The notes: generated by a model from the letters alone, not told the origin. A stretch of 64,000 nucleotides of DNA from Fallopia convolvulus (GCA_964016875.1 OZ024733.1:18411824-18475823), one strand, 5' to 3'. Positions 35,191 through 46,751 are shown, numbered from the stretch's first letter. Program-made: numbers and translations.

Positions 35191-36317
35191 TTTCACATAT
35201 CACCTATCACCTATACGAAAAAATATAATTTCACCTATCACCTATATAATATAAAACATAATAAAATAAGAACCCGTGCGATAGCACGGGCCATCCACCT
35301 AGTACATTATAAACCGGAACCCAAGTCTGTTGTAAAATTTGTGCCACGTGGCATTTTTGAATAAATAAATGTGAAATTATATTTAATAAATTTTGTAACG
35401 ACTTATAGTATTCTTGCTATATATACTAAATAGATAACATGTTTATATAATTTTTTATGTATATAATTTTCTATTTGTAGATTATGTATTAGTTTACTAC
35501 GATAGATAACATATTTATATAACTTTTATATACATAAATTCCTATGAGATGATATTTTCCATATTAATTTAATATTTTTATCTCTTAACAAGATTTAGGT
35601 TCTTAATATTTTTTTTATCTTTTAAAAAGACTTGAGCTTCAAGTATAAAATTTATATCTATATATAATGATATAATTTTAAAAAATAAATTTTTTTGTTT
35701 TTGATATATTTTTATTTTGAGAAAAATATATGATTCTATGTTGATGACTAAGATTATATGTAAATGTCAAAAAAAATCAAATTTTAATTTAAATTAATAA
35801 AATTCAAAATAATACACAAATAATTTTCTCTATATTAGATCTTAAATCAAGGACAATGTTCTTTTCTATACTAATCTTTATATTGTATTTTTCATATTTA
35901 CAAACATTCTTATTATTATAGAGTAAAAGATAAGAACCCTAATGTATAATTTTAGTAAATTAACTTTACAAAAATATTTTAATAAATTATATTATGCTTT
36001 ATAGGTAACCTATCCTAATTATTATTATCTTTATAAAAAACCAAATATTCTATACATATTAATGTCTAAAAAAAGAAAATATTATATAAAAAATATTCAA
36101 TAAAAAGTAAAATCAATATTTTAATAATTTCGATCTAAATTTGGACAAGATCTCCACAAATAATGGAAAAATATTTAAAAATATATTCAAAAAAAATATG
36201 GAGTACAATCTAAAAAAAAATAATGTATCTATTGCGTAATTTATTATGATATTATATAAATATATTTATTGTTTTAAATTAATATCGTAGAATTGTATAG
36301 TTTTTTAGTAAAATTAT
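35191..36317. other. AT-rich DNA between two Helitron-like ends
   Basis: Short repeats of CACCTATCACCTAT occur at 35185-35250. Beyond that I see only AT-rich sequence without coding capacity, apart from the terminal hairpin annotated separately. Confidence 0.5.
35273..35302 (+). mobile_element. Helitron-like 3' end (plus strand)
   Basis: Hairpin CCCGTGC-GATA-GCACGGG, eight bases, then CTAG followed by T. The bases before CTAG (CCAC) match those of the minus-strand end at 30483, which suggests the same family. Confidence 0.6.
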
Positions 36318-36345
36318 CCCGTGAATATCACGGGACTTCAACTAG
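36318..36345 (+). mobile_element. Helitron-like 3' end (plus strand)
   Basis: Hairpin CCCGTGA-ATA-TCACGGG, seven bases, then CTAG followed by T. It resembles the other three ends in the window but with a different stem sequence. Confidence 0.55.
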
Positions 36346-37015
36346 TTATCTTATGATAGTAGAACGGAGGACATTGTGACTTATTATATGATTTGTTTAG
36401 TGTCTTTGTCATGATGAGATCATGTATATGTGTCTGATGTACTATCATGTGTATAAGTGTATTGCAATAGGCCCGACCCTGACCAGGTGTGCAAAGTGTT
36501 CACTTGCAAAGGGCCTCCAAAAGTTAGAGGGCCACAATTTTTCCAAGGCCCAGTAGCCCATGTATAATATAGAAAAATTATTACTCATTATTTATTTAAA
36601 AAAATAGAAAAGCACTACTGTAAATTGCCACGCTTCTTCTCTTTTTGTCAATTTCCAAGAGAATTCAAGTTGTCATAGCACCTTGGTCATTGTTCCTCCT
36701 TTGGAATTGCTCGTCATCATTTAATTGTTACCACTCTTAAATTTAATCATGTTGTTTCTTCCCTTCTTTTACCTTGTTTCACATATCTCTTTTAGATATC
36801 CCATTCTCAGATATTACCTCCATTTCCATTTTTTCTCTTTCCCTCAAATTGTATCAATCTTTGTGATTTGCAATGAAAATTTGTGGCTTGATGGCTGATT
36901 CGAAAATCAGTTTGTTTGTATCAACTAATTATATAAGCACTAAAGTATACATCAGTCACAACACCGGGCACCAACATTTATCGTTAGGACTTAGGAATCA
37001 AAACAATTACTTTTC
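36346..37015. other. Intergenic DNA downstream of the transporter gene
   Basis: Around 36470-36560 the words GGCCCGACCCTGA and CACTTGCAAAGGGCC resemble the terminal region of a plant hAT-type element, but no partner end is seen. The rest is unremarkable. Confidence 0.4.
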
Positions 37016-37348
37016 GGGCCCGTTTGGTTTTATATTCCGGAAATGTAAACGGAAAGGAAACGAATCTAGTCTATATTAGTGTCATGGTACATCAATGATA
37101 AATTTCCTCTTGCCTTGAGTCACATCATTTTAATGCAAAAATGTACAGCAAGCCCCCTTGCGGTAATCAATCCCTTTCCCTAATTTTAACATGGGGTAAG
37201 CAAATTCCCCATTCTCCTCTAACCATTTCCCTTCCCCTCTTCTCTAGGCCCATAAAAAAAAATTGTTGTCAACGTATTGTGACACATAAGTGGTCTATAT
37301 TCGTTTCCTTTCCGTTTACGTTTCCGTGGTTGGAAAACAAACGGACCC
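37016..37348. mobile_element. Short inverted-repeat element (MITE) near the transporter 3' end
   Basis: The left end reads GGGCCCGTTTGGTTTTATAT and the reverse complement of the right end reads GGGTCCGTTTGTTTTCCAAC. The inverted match extends inward over about 50 bases (GGAAAGGAAACGAAT and its complement). The 333-bp size and lack of coding sequence fit a MITE. The target duplication is unclear, so the superfamily is not assigned. It ends about 100 bases beyond the transporter stop codon and may be part of its 3' UTR. Confidence 0.65.
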
Positions 37349-37454
37349 TTTCTTTCTTTTTTGTCGAAAAATAATTACCGCTTTTTATTGTTTTTTTTTG
37401 GTCGAAACGGCTTTTTATTGTTTTACGTACGTAACATTTTTTTTTGAAGTTTAC

Positions 37455-39491
37455 TTATACGGAAACATGCGGCATTGACCGATTCACAGCAGAAACGCCA
37501 CTGAGCTTGGATTCTTCCTCATCCATGGTGTCACACCTCTCCGTCCCCCTCGTCTCCGGCAGCCACACCACGAACACCCCACACACCATTATCACCACCC
37601 CAAAAACCCCATACGTCACAAACTTGTTCTGCCGCCGGCACCGGCCCGAACGCACCCCCAAACACCGCCGCCACCCGCACCAGCGACATCGCCGAGTTCC
37701 GCACGCACGTCGGGAAAAGCTCCGTGGTATAAATGAGCGCCATGTCGAGCGCCGTCGTCCCGCTCAGGAACGAGACCAGCTCCAGGGCCAACTGGACCGA
37801 CGGGCTTGTCCCGGTCAACGCCCCGCACAAGATGCTGCAGACGCCACTTAACGCTGTCGTCATCATCAAAGACAACTTCCTGTTGAGGAATCCTATGAGG
37901 AAAAACGTCGCCAGCGAGGCGGGAAGCTCCATGAAGGCGCTAATAGCGACGCTTAGGTAGAGGTTAAACGAGAGGTTTCCGAGCCCCAGAGGCATGCCAT
38001 AGTAGACGTTCCCGAGGCCGAAGGTCATCACAATCACGAGCAGGAGTCGCCTGGACGACCATCTCCTTGATACTAGGATCCTCATTGCGGAGTACACGTT
38101 TGATGAGCTGGTCTCCTTCCATTGGGCCGCGTCGAAGCTGAAGAAGCTGAGATTGATCATGGAATCCTTGTCCGGCATCGACGAGATGCTTTGTAGAGTC
38201 TTTACCGCCTCTTCCTTGCGCCCTGCCGCAAAAATGTTTGCTAATTAATTGTTAGTGAAATTGATACTCCATCATCATCTGTTTCTTAAAACTTGTTTTT
38301 TAGTAATTTAAATATTATCTAAGAAATTATCAAAAATACTATTATATTATTATTTATTTTTTTACTTCTTTACTTTATTGAAAATCACTACTAATAACAT
38401 ATTAATAATTATAAGGATAAATATATAAAGTAGATGCTAAAATAATATAGCTAAAAGGACATATTCTATAAAATAAAATATTAAAATTAAAAGGACATAT
38501 TTCACGAAACGGATGGATTATTAATTAAGAACCACCCGCCACGCAAATCGAGAGGCGAATTCGGTTGTGGATCGCCTCGCATCGCTTGCTTATAACTTTT
38601 TTATTGGGTTGCATGTATCGTTTGCCCCGCCTGAGGGATTAATTTACTGCTGTTTGATGATGTAAGCGGTCGGATTATCCCCGTTTGCTTACTACTTAGG
38701 CATCCTTTTTAATATTAATAAAACGCCCCCCTCAAAAGGCCGGAGAGCGTCGTCTCTCCTTCTACCAAAAAAAAAAAGTATATACCGCGGATGAAGAGCC
38801 ACCGGGGAGACTCTTTGACGAATAAAAGGATGGTGAGGGTGTAGACGAGCGCAGGCAGGGACGTCCACAGGTAAATCCTCCTCCAGGAGGAGTCTCTGTT
38901 GACGTAGGCAATGGCGGGTAAGGAGGCGAACCCGAAGGAAAAGAGAACAAAGCCGATGATTCCGACGCGGGAGCGCCAGCGGTGGCCGACGAGCTCCCCC
39001 GAGAGTACGAGCGCGCACCCCCCGATGGGGCCTCGCCCTAACCCGCACAAGAAGCGAAGGGCTGAGTAAGAGTAGATGGTGGTGGCAAAGAAGGCAGTGA
39101 GGAGGGCAGAGAGGGAGAGGAGGAGGCAGGAGAGGAGGAGGAGCTTCTTACGGCCGAGGAAAGAGTCGGCGAGCGGGGTGAGGAAGAGGGCGCCGGCGAC
39201 GCTGCCGAGAAAGAAGGAGGAGGCGGGGAGGGCGGTGACGAAGGAGGTGGCGTCATGGAGGGAGAAGTCGGCGAGGATGTTGGAAGGGGAGGAGACGGAG
39301 TCGGTGAAGACGCTGATGAAGCATTGTTGGGGTTCGAAGGCCCACGATAAGGAGACTAGGACGGATTGGATCAGCTGTCCCCACCCGAATTGGCTGATGC
39401 ACTGCTCAATTCGGGCGTCTAGCGTCGGACCTTTCTCTGACGAGGCAACTGCTGCGGATGGGTCTTGTTGGGTAGTAATAGTATCACCCAT
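37455..39491 (-). pseudogene. Organic cation/carnitine transporter-like gene, two exons, 3' frameshift
   Basis: Exon 1 (39491-38786) starts MGDTITTQQDPSAAVASSEK. Exon 2 (38222-37455) follows a 563-bp intron with GT (38785) and AG (38223), joining in phase as FIRGRKEEAVKTL. The protein is a major facilitator of the plant OCT family: FGWGQLIQSVLVSLSWAF, LADSFLGRKKLLLLS, GHRWRSRVG, KESPRWLF and ELFPTCVRNSAMS. About 12 membrane spans are expected and about 490 residues. OCT proteins carry carnitine, polyamines or other cations across plasma or vacuolar membranes. Two oddities: the long loop after the first span, normally with several Cys and Trp, is reduced to about 20 residues, and near 37630 the frame breaks between GGAFGPV and NKFVTYGVFG. 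The tail in the new frame ends at 37455. Otherwise the gene is well kept, so an assembly error is possible. Confidence 0.82.
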
Positions 39492-39576
39492 GTTAATTTT
39501 TTTTTTTTAGTCGAACAATTTTATTAATTTAGTGCGAAGTGATTAATAATAGCCAAGGAGAACGAAGGGAAAGAGG

Positions 39577-39586
39577 ATATTTATAG
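39577..39586 (-). promoter_or_regulatory. TATA box of the transporter gene
   Basis: The minus strand reads CTATAAATATC about 85-95 bases before the ATG at 39491, a usual distance for a plant TATA box with a short 5' leader. Confidence 0.55.
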
Positions 39587-39591
39587 TATGA

Positions 39592-40344
39592 TGATTAATA
39601 TAAACAATTTTGCAACTAAAATGTGGCCATTCAGACATCAAAATTTAGTTGTTACCAAAAAAAGATATAAACAGTTAATAACAATACAACCATTTATTAT
39701 CATATTTATGAATAAAAAAATTATATAAAAACACATTATAATTATGGATGAAAAACACATGGTGTCATGATGATTGGAATCCGCTAACTTCTTGATTTAA
39801 TAGTAGGATTTGTTCTATATATTTAATTAGTAGGATTAGTCATAAATGACTAGTTTTCTTTCTTTATATAGATAGATAGCTAAATTATTTTTAAATTAAA
39901 ATTAGCTATAGATTTTTAGGCCAATTGAATGAGTCATTAACTATCCAAAGTTTTCTATTTTACATTATACTAGAAGTATATGCCCGTGCATTTGCACGGG
40001 TTAATAATTCTATTTAAATTCTTTTTTACATGTTTATGTATTTAGTTTTTTCAAATATTATATTCCATCAATGAAGTTTTTGAAGTTGTATATCTTTTTT
40101 AAATATAAGTTATAACATGCATTTACAATTGGCATTCAATTATTTAGAAAACCTATAAAAATATAGGTTTTCTAAATAATTAATTTATGATTAATGTATA
40201 ATATTAAGTAAATATTATGTGTGGAAGGTCAAGAGGATAAGATAGAGTATGTAAGATATGTATGACATTAAGTCTATCAGAGGCAATTGAATGCTTTAAA
40301 TTCAAAGCATTGAATGTAAAAAAATACAAATTTACATGTAGGTT
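39592..40344. other. Intergenic DNA upstream of the transporter gene
   Basis: AT-rich, non-coding. It contains the Helitron-like end at 39970-40000 and a near-palindrome at about 40148-40175 (AAAACCTATAAAAATATAGG and TTTTCTAAATAATT). No further gene. Confidence 0.5.
39970..40000 (-). mobile_element. Helitron-like 3' end (minus strand)
   Basis: On the minus strand the hairpin CCCGTGC-AAAT-GCACGGG is followed by nine bases, CTAG and T. It is about 480 bases upstream of the transporter start codon. Confidence 0.55.
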
Positions 40345-40628
40345 AGATATATATATATATATATATATATATAGATATAGATATAGAAGATATAGATATA
40401 GATTATAGATTATGGAAGAAGAAAATCTTACTCATTTCTTCCTATGTGATTAAATTTCTATGAAATACAAAAAAAAAAGTGGAAGTTAAAAATAATATTA
40501 TAGATTATAGATATAGAAGATATAGATATAGATAATAGATTATGGAAGAAGAAAATCTTAGTCATTTCTCCCTATGTGATTAAATTTCTATGAAATACAA
40601 AAAAAGTGGAAGTTAAAAATAATAAAGA
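40345..40628 (+). repeat. AT microsatellite and a tandem duplication of about 125 bp
   Basis: An (AT)n run of about 28 bases is followed by two direct copies of a unit containing GATATAGAAGATATAGATAT, TTATGGAAGAAGAAAATCTT and CCTATGTGATTAAATTTC, one at about 40375-40500 and one at about 40505-40628, nearly identical. Confidence 0.85.
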
Positions 40629-40814
40629 TTTCAATAAAAAAATCTTGAACCAAACGCATATATTTAGAGCAAGAGATTATCTAATTATTTGTCAACTAAA
40701 AAAAGCACTGAATAAATTTATTTTTTAGAGTAAGAGATTATCAATTGGTCAAATTCTATGTGTTAGGTTTTCAAGTATTTTATATAAATCTTAAAATATT
40801 AAAATAAAATTCAA

Positions 40815-41272
40815 TGACTCGTGCGGGAAAAAACGAACTTTTCCACAAATTTCTGGTTCCACACCTGGTGGAGATCAAGCTTGTTTAACACCTGAAAGAG
40901 AGAAGGAGCATTTTGGTCACCTCAAATTAAATTATGGAGAGAAGTTTGATACGATAATATTTAGGATTCCGTACCAAGTAATAGTAGGATTAAAGAACAA
41001 ATAAAGGTGAAAGGAAGAAGGGCTGATTGGCCAGGGGAAGAAGGAGACGAGACAGAGAAGGGGGATAGAGAGAATTAGGGTTCAAGATAATTAATTTTCT
41101 GATTGAGTAAAAACATAACAACTTAAGAGTATTTATACTAAGCCCTACCGGTTCAATAAAAGCATCATGAGAAAGAACCGGAAAGAAAACCCACCATAAA
41201 AATCTATTTAAAAAGTTTACAATAATTAATTAATTACTAATAATAATTCCTAGGCTATATTGTACCGTATCA
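40815..41272 (-). repeat. Possible LTR of a minus-strand Ty3 element
   Basis: On the minus strand a purine-rich AGCGAGGGAGAAT precedes TGATACGGTACAATATAGCC, as at a 3' LTR start. A TATA box (AGTATAAATAC) lies on the minus strand near 41128-41139. A possible other end is GAGTCA at 40815-40820. The second LTR is not seen, so the left boundary is a proposal. Confidence 0.4.
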
Positions 41273-41937
41273 ATTCTCCCTCGCTGACAATCGACTTGTC
41301 CTCAAGTCGTAAATCCGGGAAAGAAATCATGAGCTACTGAATTATACTGATAAAATCCAAGGCCAAGCTCTTGCCAAATTAGTGTTCCTCTCGTTGAGCA
41401 TTTTCAATGTACATGAACATAAGAACAAAAGAAGGAACACACATTAACTCTTTTTTCTTGAGCAGAGCATTAATACCACTAAAGTAGCTTGAATTTAACC
41501 ACACAAACCTCATTCATGAGTAGTTAAATTTGGTAGTTTCTCCACCAATCAACAACATTATGTCATAAAACCACCAAACCAACTAATTCAAAAAGAGCAC
41601 ACACCAGCAAACCGCCAGAGGATTTCAGCATCTTTATTTGCATATAATCTTTCCTTCTAAGTTCTCATTGGAAGTGAAACTTGCAAAGCTGAATTTTGTA
41701 TTCGATATGAATTCCCGTTTGCTGAATTTTAGTCTGTTGAATTATTCACCAGGAAACTGAACTAGTTGATGCCCAATTTCTTGTTCCACTTCCTATCCAA
41801 TTACTTGCTGGAAGTAAATCTTGCCATGTTGATTTTTTTGTATTCAATACCAACTCTCTTTTCCCATCTTTAGCATAGTAGCTGCTCCATGATAAATCTC
41901 ACTAACCTGGCAACTTAACCAACTACAAACAACTTCC
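41273..41937 (-). other. 3' tail of a decayed Ty3 polyprotein and its untranslated region
   Basis: Next to the possible LTR the minus strand shows a frame with DLRTSRLSARE, or in another frame LEDKSIVSEGELI, like the end of the polyprotein of plant chromovirus-type elements. Beyond it no open frame longer than a few dozen codons is found. Confidence 0.4.
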
Positions 41938-43050
41938 TCAAGGATCAAATATAAAGATCAATCCACCTAATACCCAGCAACCAACAATTGGGACAGCTTT
42001 CAAGTCTATTTTATTGGCTATTCCAGCATAAGAAATGAAGATCCTTTGCTCAGAAAAATTATACAACAACTTATTTGAATCAGTAAAAGCACTTGTGCCC
42101 AAACTGAGATCATGCCCAGATATTTCAACAAGCATCTTGGGTGCAATTGGAATTCCCAAAATTGCAGTTGAATTTAACTTCAAAGTACTCAAACGAAATT
42201 CAACCGAATTATTAACAAAATAAACCATTTTCTCAGACTCAACCTCCAGAATCATAACTTCTAAAGGTTGGAGGATTACTTTCATTTCTTCAGAATTCAC
42301 TGGACCCAAAACTTCATTCTTTTTGTCAAGCAAGTCCCCGTCAATCTCAAATACTGGTTACGAATCAAATCTAAATTCTTCACAGTTTTCTTAGTGATTC
42401 CCACAGAAACACTCAGCTCTCCAAATTCAGCGAATTGCATATCACCCATATCAACAACCACTAAACTATGCAATCTTTGTAATCTTCCTCTATCAAAAGG
42501 CATCAAATGTGGCCCTCCATTTGCTCTCATAAAGTTGAATACACCAGTCCAATTCAAAGCCAAAACTCTAATTTTGCCCATCAACATTGGCACATATAAG
42601 ATCCCATAATACTTGGACTCTTGAATCTTGGTTTTACCCGGGTCAAAAACAAAAAGCAACCCATGTCTAGGAATTTCAACAAACACATGGTATGCACTAG
42701 GAATACCCAAGTAACCCATTGACATTCTCTCAAATTCAACCATTTGTTTAGAGAATTCATGATATGTACCACTAGTATAAGCATCAAAATTCGAACGCCT
42801 ATCACTAGATGAAACGAATTCTATCAAAAACTCACCGGAGAAAGGCCCGTCAGTGGTGTTTTCTTGGCTCAAGGGTACGTGTTTCAAACGTTCATCAACC
42901 ATTTCCACAAAATTCGAGAATCTAGGTTGGCGTGGAAGTTCTCCTGGTTCCACACCAATCTCAGTTTTCCTTTCTTCGAAGTTGTTGTCAATCGGCTTAG
43001 CTCCAAGGATTTGCGGACTTGATTGGTTTTGGTCGTCTCATTGATATGAT
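41938..43050 (-). pseudogene. Unrecognised coding remnant in two or three frames
   Basis: On the minus strand a frame open from about 43038 to 42297 contains RFSNFVEMVDERLKHVPLSQ, SAYHVFVEIPRHGLLFVFDP and LVVVDMGDMQFAEFGELSVS. Near 42335 the sense shifts to another frame (DKKNEVLGPVNSEEMKVILQ) that ends at 41938 with WVLGGLIFIFDP. A possible ATG (MRRPKPIKSANP) lies at about 43046 in a third frame. Total about 370 codons. The two halves share a layout (hydrophobic 'V-VEI--H-L' segments ending in FVFDP or FIFDP), which hints at an internal duplication. I know no matching family. It lies upstream of an LTR-like end on the same strand, so it may be an extra gene of that element or a broken host gene. 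Confidence 0.45.
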
Positions 43051-43368
43051 GTTGCCGGAGATGGAGTTTTTAGAATCAACGAGCTCACAAACTCTCTTAC
43101 CAGCGAAGAACTTTGATCATCAATTTAATTGTTTGAATGGGAAGAACCTGTTTTCTCCTTGTTTGAACCTTCAATCGTTTCCACATGAGTATTAGAGTAT
43201 ATCACATTAAGATTCCATTGCCTTTCAAACTTGCTTCCGAGAAAGGAGTTGGTTCTTAAAGTCGAATTGACCCGTGGTGTCGATTGCTCCCCTGTTGATA
43301 CAGCCCCTGTCGTTTTATTCTGTCTTGATCAAGAATTTTTGGGATGTATAAATTAGGATTCTGAGTAG

Positions 43369-44047
43369 TGTTGGTGATTTTAGTGTCATCAAGTGATTGT
43401 TCCCTATATGGGAACAATGCCTTTTAGTGTGATTAGGATTCATACGACACTATGAGATCTCACTTTTCTATGTCACGGGTTTGGGTGTGCGGAGTGCGCG
43501 CTCGTGTAAGCATAGTTGAGGTCTAGAGGGAAATATTAAGGAGAAGTTGCGACCTGAAAAGGAACAATGTTTGTTCCCTATTGGAGGAAACAATTTCTGT
43601 TCCCTTGGAGGGAACAGTAATTGGAACAGTTGTTCTCTGACGCATGCCTAGAATTTCGGCACGTTGTTAATTGTTGATAACGGTCATTTAAACGTTATGT
43701 AACTGCATTGTAACTTCCTTAATGGGTTAATAACTGATGGGTGACGTGTGTTATTCAAGATAACTTTCATGGCACTTGGTAACTGTTGTTAACTTCTAGT
43801 AACCGCTAGTAACTGCTGGTAACCGTTCCCTGGAGCAGTTTTCCTTTGCCTATATAAAAGGCTATTGGGAGAGTAGTGTCGGGTTGGAACATTTGTTCAC
43901 GTGGGTTCACATAACCAGAAGAGAACGTTTTCTCTCCATGATTGAACTTCAAATAGAGTGAATATCCATTTACATGAACTCTAAGGTTCGATCTCTTTCA
44001 GGAGCCTTGTTAGAGATCGGTTGGTTTGTCTTATCTCACTTCAAATT
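43369..44047 (+). repeat. 5' LTR (matched part) of the deleted copia element
   Basis: The start is fixed by homology to 46752. A strong TATA box, TATATAAAAG, is at 43851-43860. The LTR probably extends beyond 44047, because its partner is cut there; the true end is not identified. Confidence 0.85.
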
Positions 44048-46138
44048 TCGTGGATTCCCCAAGGCTATGTAGGGGGCGAAATATTGATTTCGGAAAGCGT
44101 TTCTACGTGATTCAAACCTATATCAAGTATTACATATGATTGATCTACAGAAGAGTCGTCTTCAACTACATCCACGAAGAGGAACTTCTCGGCTTCAACA
44201 ACTCACTGTTCCCTGAGTACCAGCAGATACAGGATCTTCGGTGGGAACTACGAAGCAAGAGTCCAAGACACCTACATTCGAAATCAATATTTTGAGATCA
44301 ATCATATGGCAATGGCTTTCGATGAAGACAACCAAGTTGAAGTTGGAGGAGATCAAAGGTTTGATTGTCTTACTTAAGAACCCGAAAACCTATAAAGGTG
44401 GATCCGAATTATCTCATGTTTAATCTTGGGAAATGAAGGGATTTTTCCTTGATATTGTTCTGATGAATGATATGTAAAGTGTGGTACATTATGGTTGATA
44501 GTTACCCATGTGTGATCTTTTGATCATGGAATAAGAAATTCGTATAATGGATGTGTTTTGTACACGTGCTCATGTTTTCTCGTTACTTAGTGAATGAGAA
44601 TTGATCAGTGTAATACCCAAGTTTTGATTTATCATATAAAAGAGATTTTTATATGATTGTGTAAGGAAAACTGAATTTTGGATCGAATGAATTTCGGATA
44701 ACTAATCCCGAGAAGGGAACGTTGAATGGTCCCGTGAGGGAATTATTCCTTGATAAGATTATTGTTCCCTGAAGGATATGAATAAGTTATAGCAGTTGTC
44801 TATATGAAGAATTTTCTTTTTAGAAAGATGTACCTTTGAAGGGAACGTTGAATGTTCCTTGCAATGGAACGAATCTATTTCCAATGGATTCTTGCTTGTT
44901 CCATGATATAAGTTTTATGAGAACAAGAGTCTATTACATGACGTTATACTTTATGGTATTTGATAGCCATATGAGATATGATCAAAGTTATGGTCATGAA
45001 TTGATGATATATCATGGTTAAGAATGAAAGAGTCGGAAGAGACGTAACAAAACGTCTAGACCTTAAGGCATAAATGAGGAAGATGAAATTTCCTTGAAGG
45101 GAGATGATATGAGTCTACTATACTTGTGTGTAGATTACTCGTGATTAAATCTAGATTACTTACTCCAAGTATGTTGTTCCCTCGACGGGTTACTTGAGTA
45201 AAGTCTACTAGATATCAGATTACTTAATTTAAGTCTACTGTTCCTTGGACATATTACTTTATTAAGTCTATTGATGAAGGCCCTACTGTGTTTCACAAAT
45301 TGGCTATTTGACTCTACTGTATTTATACAGATTAGTCAGTTTATTTCATATTGTACTTGTATTATATTTATATGATGTTTGTTATATTTCTTAATTGTAT
45401 ACTAACGATGGTGTTTGTGTAGCATGTACAATATGTATGATTTCATGAGAATTGAAAAATTCAATGAAGGACATGGGGGAGGTCGAGTGAGTCCTTAGGG
45501 TTATTGTCCTTGGGAACGATTATTTGACAAGAAACATGTCCTTGGGAACGATGTCATTTGACAGGAAACGTGCCCTTGGGAACGATGCTATTTGACAGAA
45601 AATGTGTTCTTGGGAACGATGTCAGTTGACAAGAAACGTGTCCCCTGAGAACAATGTCACTTGACATGAACGCTTGTTTCTTGCATGGAGACGTATCATT
45701 TGATTTCTTGTCTTCTCTCATGATTTTGAGTTTGTAGATTACTTGGTAAGGACCATGAATTATGGTCTTAGTAATGACATAATTTCCTTGGAAATGGAAA
45801 TGTTGGATGCAAGTTGGATCATTAGATAGAGAATTATTTTCTAAAAGTGGATGGATTTTTCTACTCGGGAACAGTGTCATTTCATGAACTGTAGAAAATG
45901 ATCTAGCATTCTTATTTTGATAATTGGAACGAAATTGGTAGTGTGAGTTGTAGCCTTGTTTAAGGTAACGATTGTGGATTAAAATCTACCATGTTTCGTG
46001 AAGGTCGAAAATGATTTCAACTATGTGAGTAAAATATCTCTGGCCAGAGGGGAACGATCATTGTTACAATGTGCTATTACATGTCACGTCTTTTGGATGT
46101 GAGTGTATGCTATGGATCGTGACACATAGTGTGATTTT
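44048..46138 (+). other. Internal region of the deleted copia element
   Basis: A frame at 44241-44423 (MGTTKQESKTPTFEIN) may be the first codons of Gag. The remainder lacks long frames. Words such as GGGAACGTTGAATGTTCC and TTACTTGAGTAAAGTCTACT recur loosely at 44700-45290. Confidence 0.5.
45505..45675 (+). repeat. Minisatellite of about 34 bp, five copies
   Basis: Units follow CCTTGGGAACGATGTCATTT and GACAAGAAACGTGT. The first copy is shortened and the last diverges (CCCTGAGAACAATGTCACTT). It lies inside the copia internal region. Confidence 0.85.
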
Positions 46139-46146
46139 GTTGTTTC

Positions 46147-46258
46147 AGTTCGGTAAAAACAAGTTTGGCTAACCACTTGACGAAGGGGTTGGTTGTAAGG
46201 GGATGGATTAAAGACCCGCATAGCTTTCTAGTGATGGGATACCCAATTCCTACCTAAT
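46147..46258 (+). pseudogene. C-terminal end of copia RNase H
   Basis: The frame reads GKTSLANHLTKGLVVRGWIK-like sequence (exactly VKTSLANHLTKGLVV, then RGWIKDPHSF) and ends at TAA. This is the conserved 'ADxxTKGL' tail that closes the copia polyprotein. Everything upstream of it in pol is gone. It supports the plus-strand orientation. Confidence 0.75.
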
Positions 46259-46751
46259 GAAAATTAGGGACAGAATTCAATGTGGAAAGCCCATACCTAG
46301 AAACTGTGAGCACAACATAACAATCCCCAAAGGTGTGCTCTGTTCCTACAAGTTGGAGGTTGAAGGCATAGTCTTCTTAATAGTTCCTTTGAAAAAGTGC
46401 AATTGTAGGTGCACGATTAAAGGATCTACCTATATGGACGTGAGGTTTGGCCGCTTCATGAAGCTCTGTGTTGGCTTCACATACGTTCACGAATAGATAT
46501 GGACTCGAGGCCCTTAATAGAGTCAAGTAAAACTTTAGAGATGTAACGAAGCTTATGTGTGTGTTATCTTCATGCATCCAAAGTGGTTGATTGGTTCAAT
46601 CCTTAGGACACCATGATTCCGGGGTGTTTGAAATGTGTAATTACACTAAAGCGGAAATTCAATCGTTTACGACATTTTCGCTTATGCATGAGTTTGGGAT
46701 AAAAGCTTGCTTATTTTATGAATCAAGTATTACACTAAAATGGGGGAGGAT

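Noticed and set aside
37444..37851. Plus-strand open frame rich in His, Arg and Pro
   Set aside because: Opposite the transporter second exon; no family resemblance.
39076..39510. Plus-strand open frame of 144 codons, basic and Arg-rich
   Set aside because: It lies exactly opposite the transporter first exon, which has clear family motifs; the frame is a GC-rich shadow.
45554..45880. Minus-strand open frame of 108 codons
   Set aside because: It overlaps the 34-bp minisatellite in a copia internal region and has no motif.
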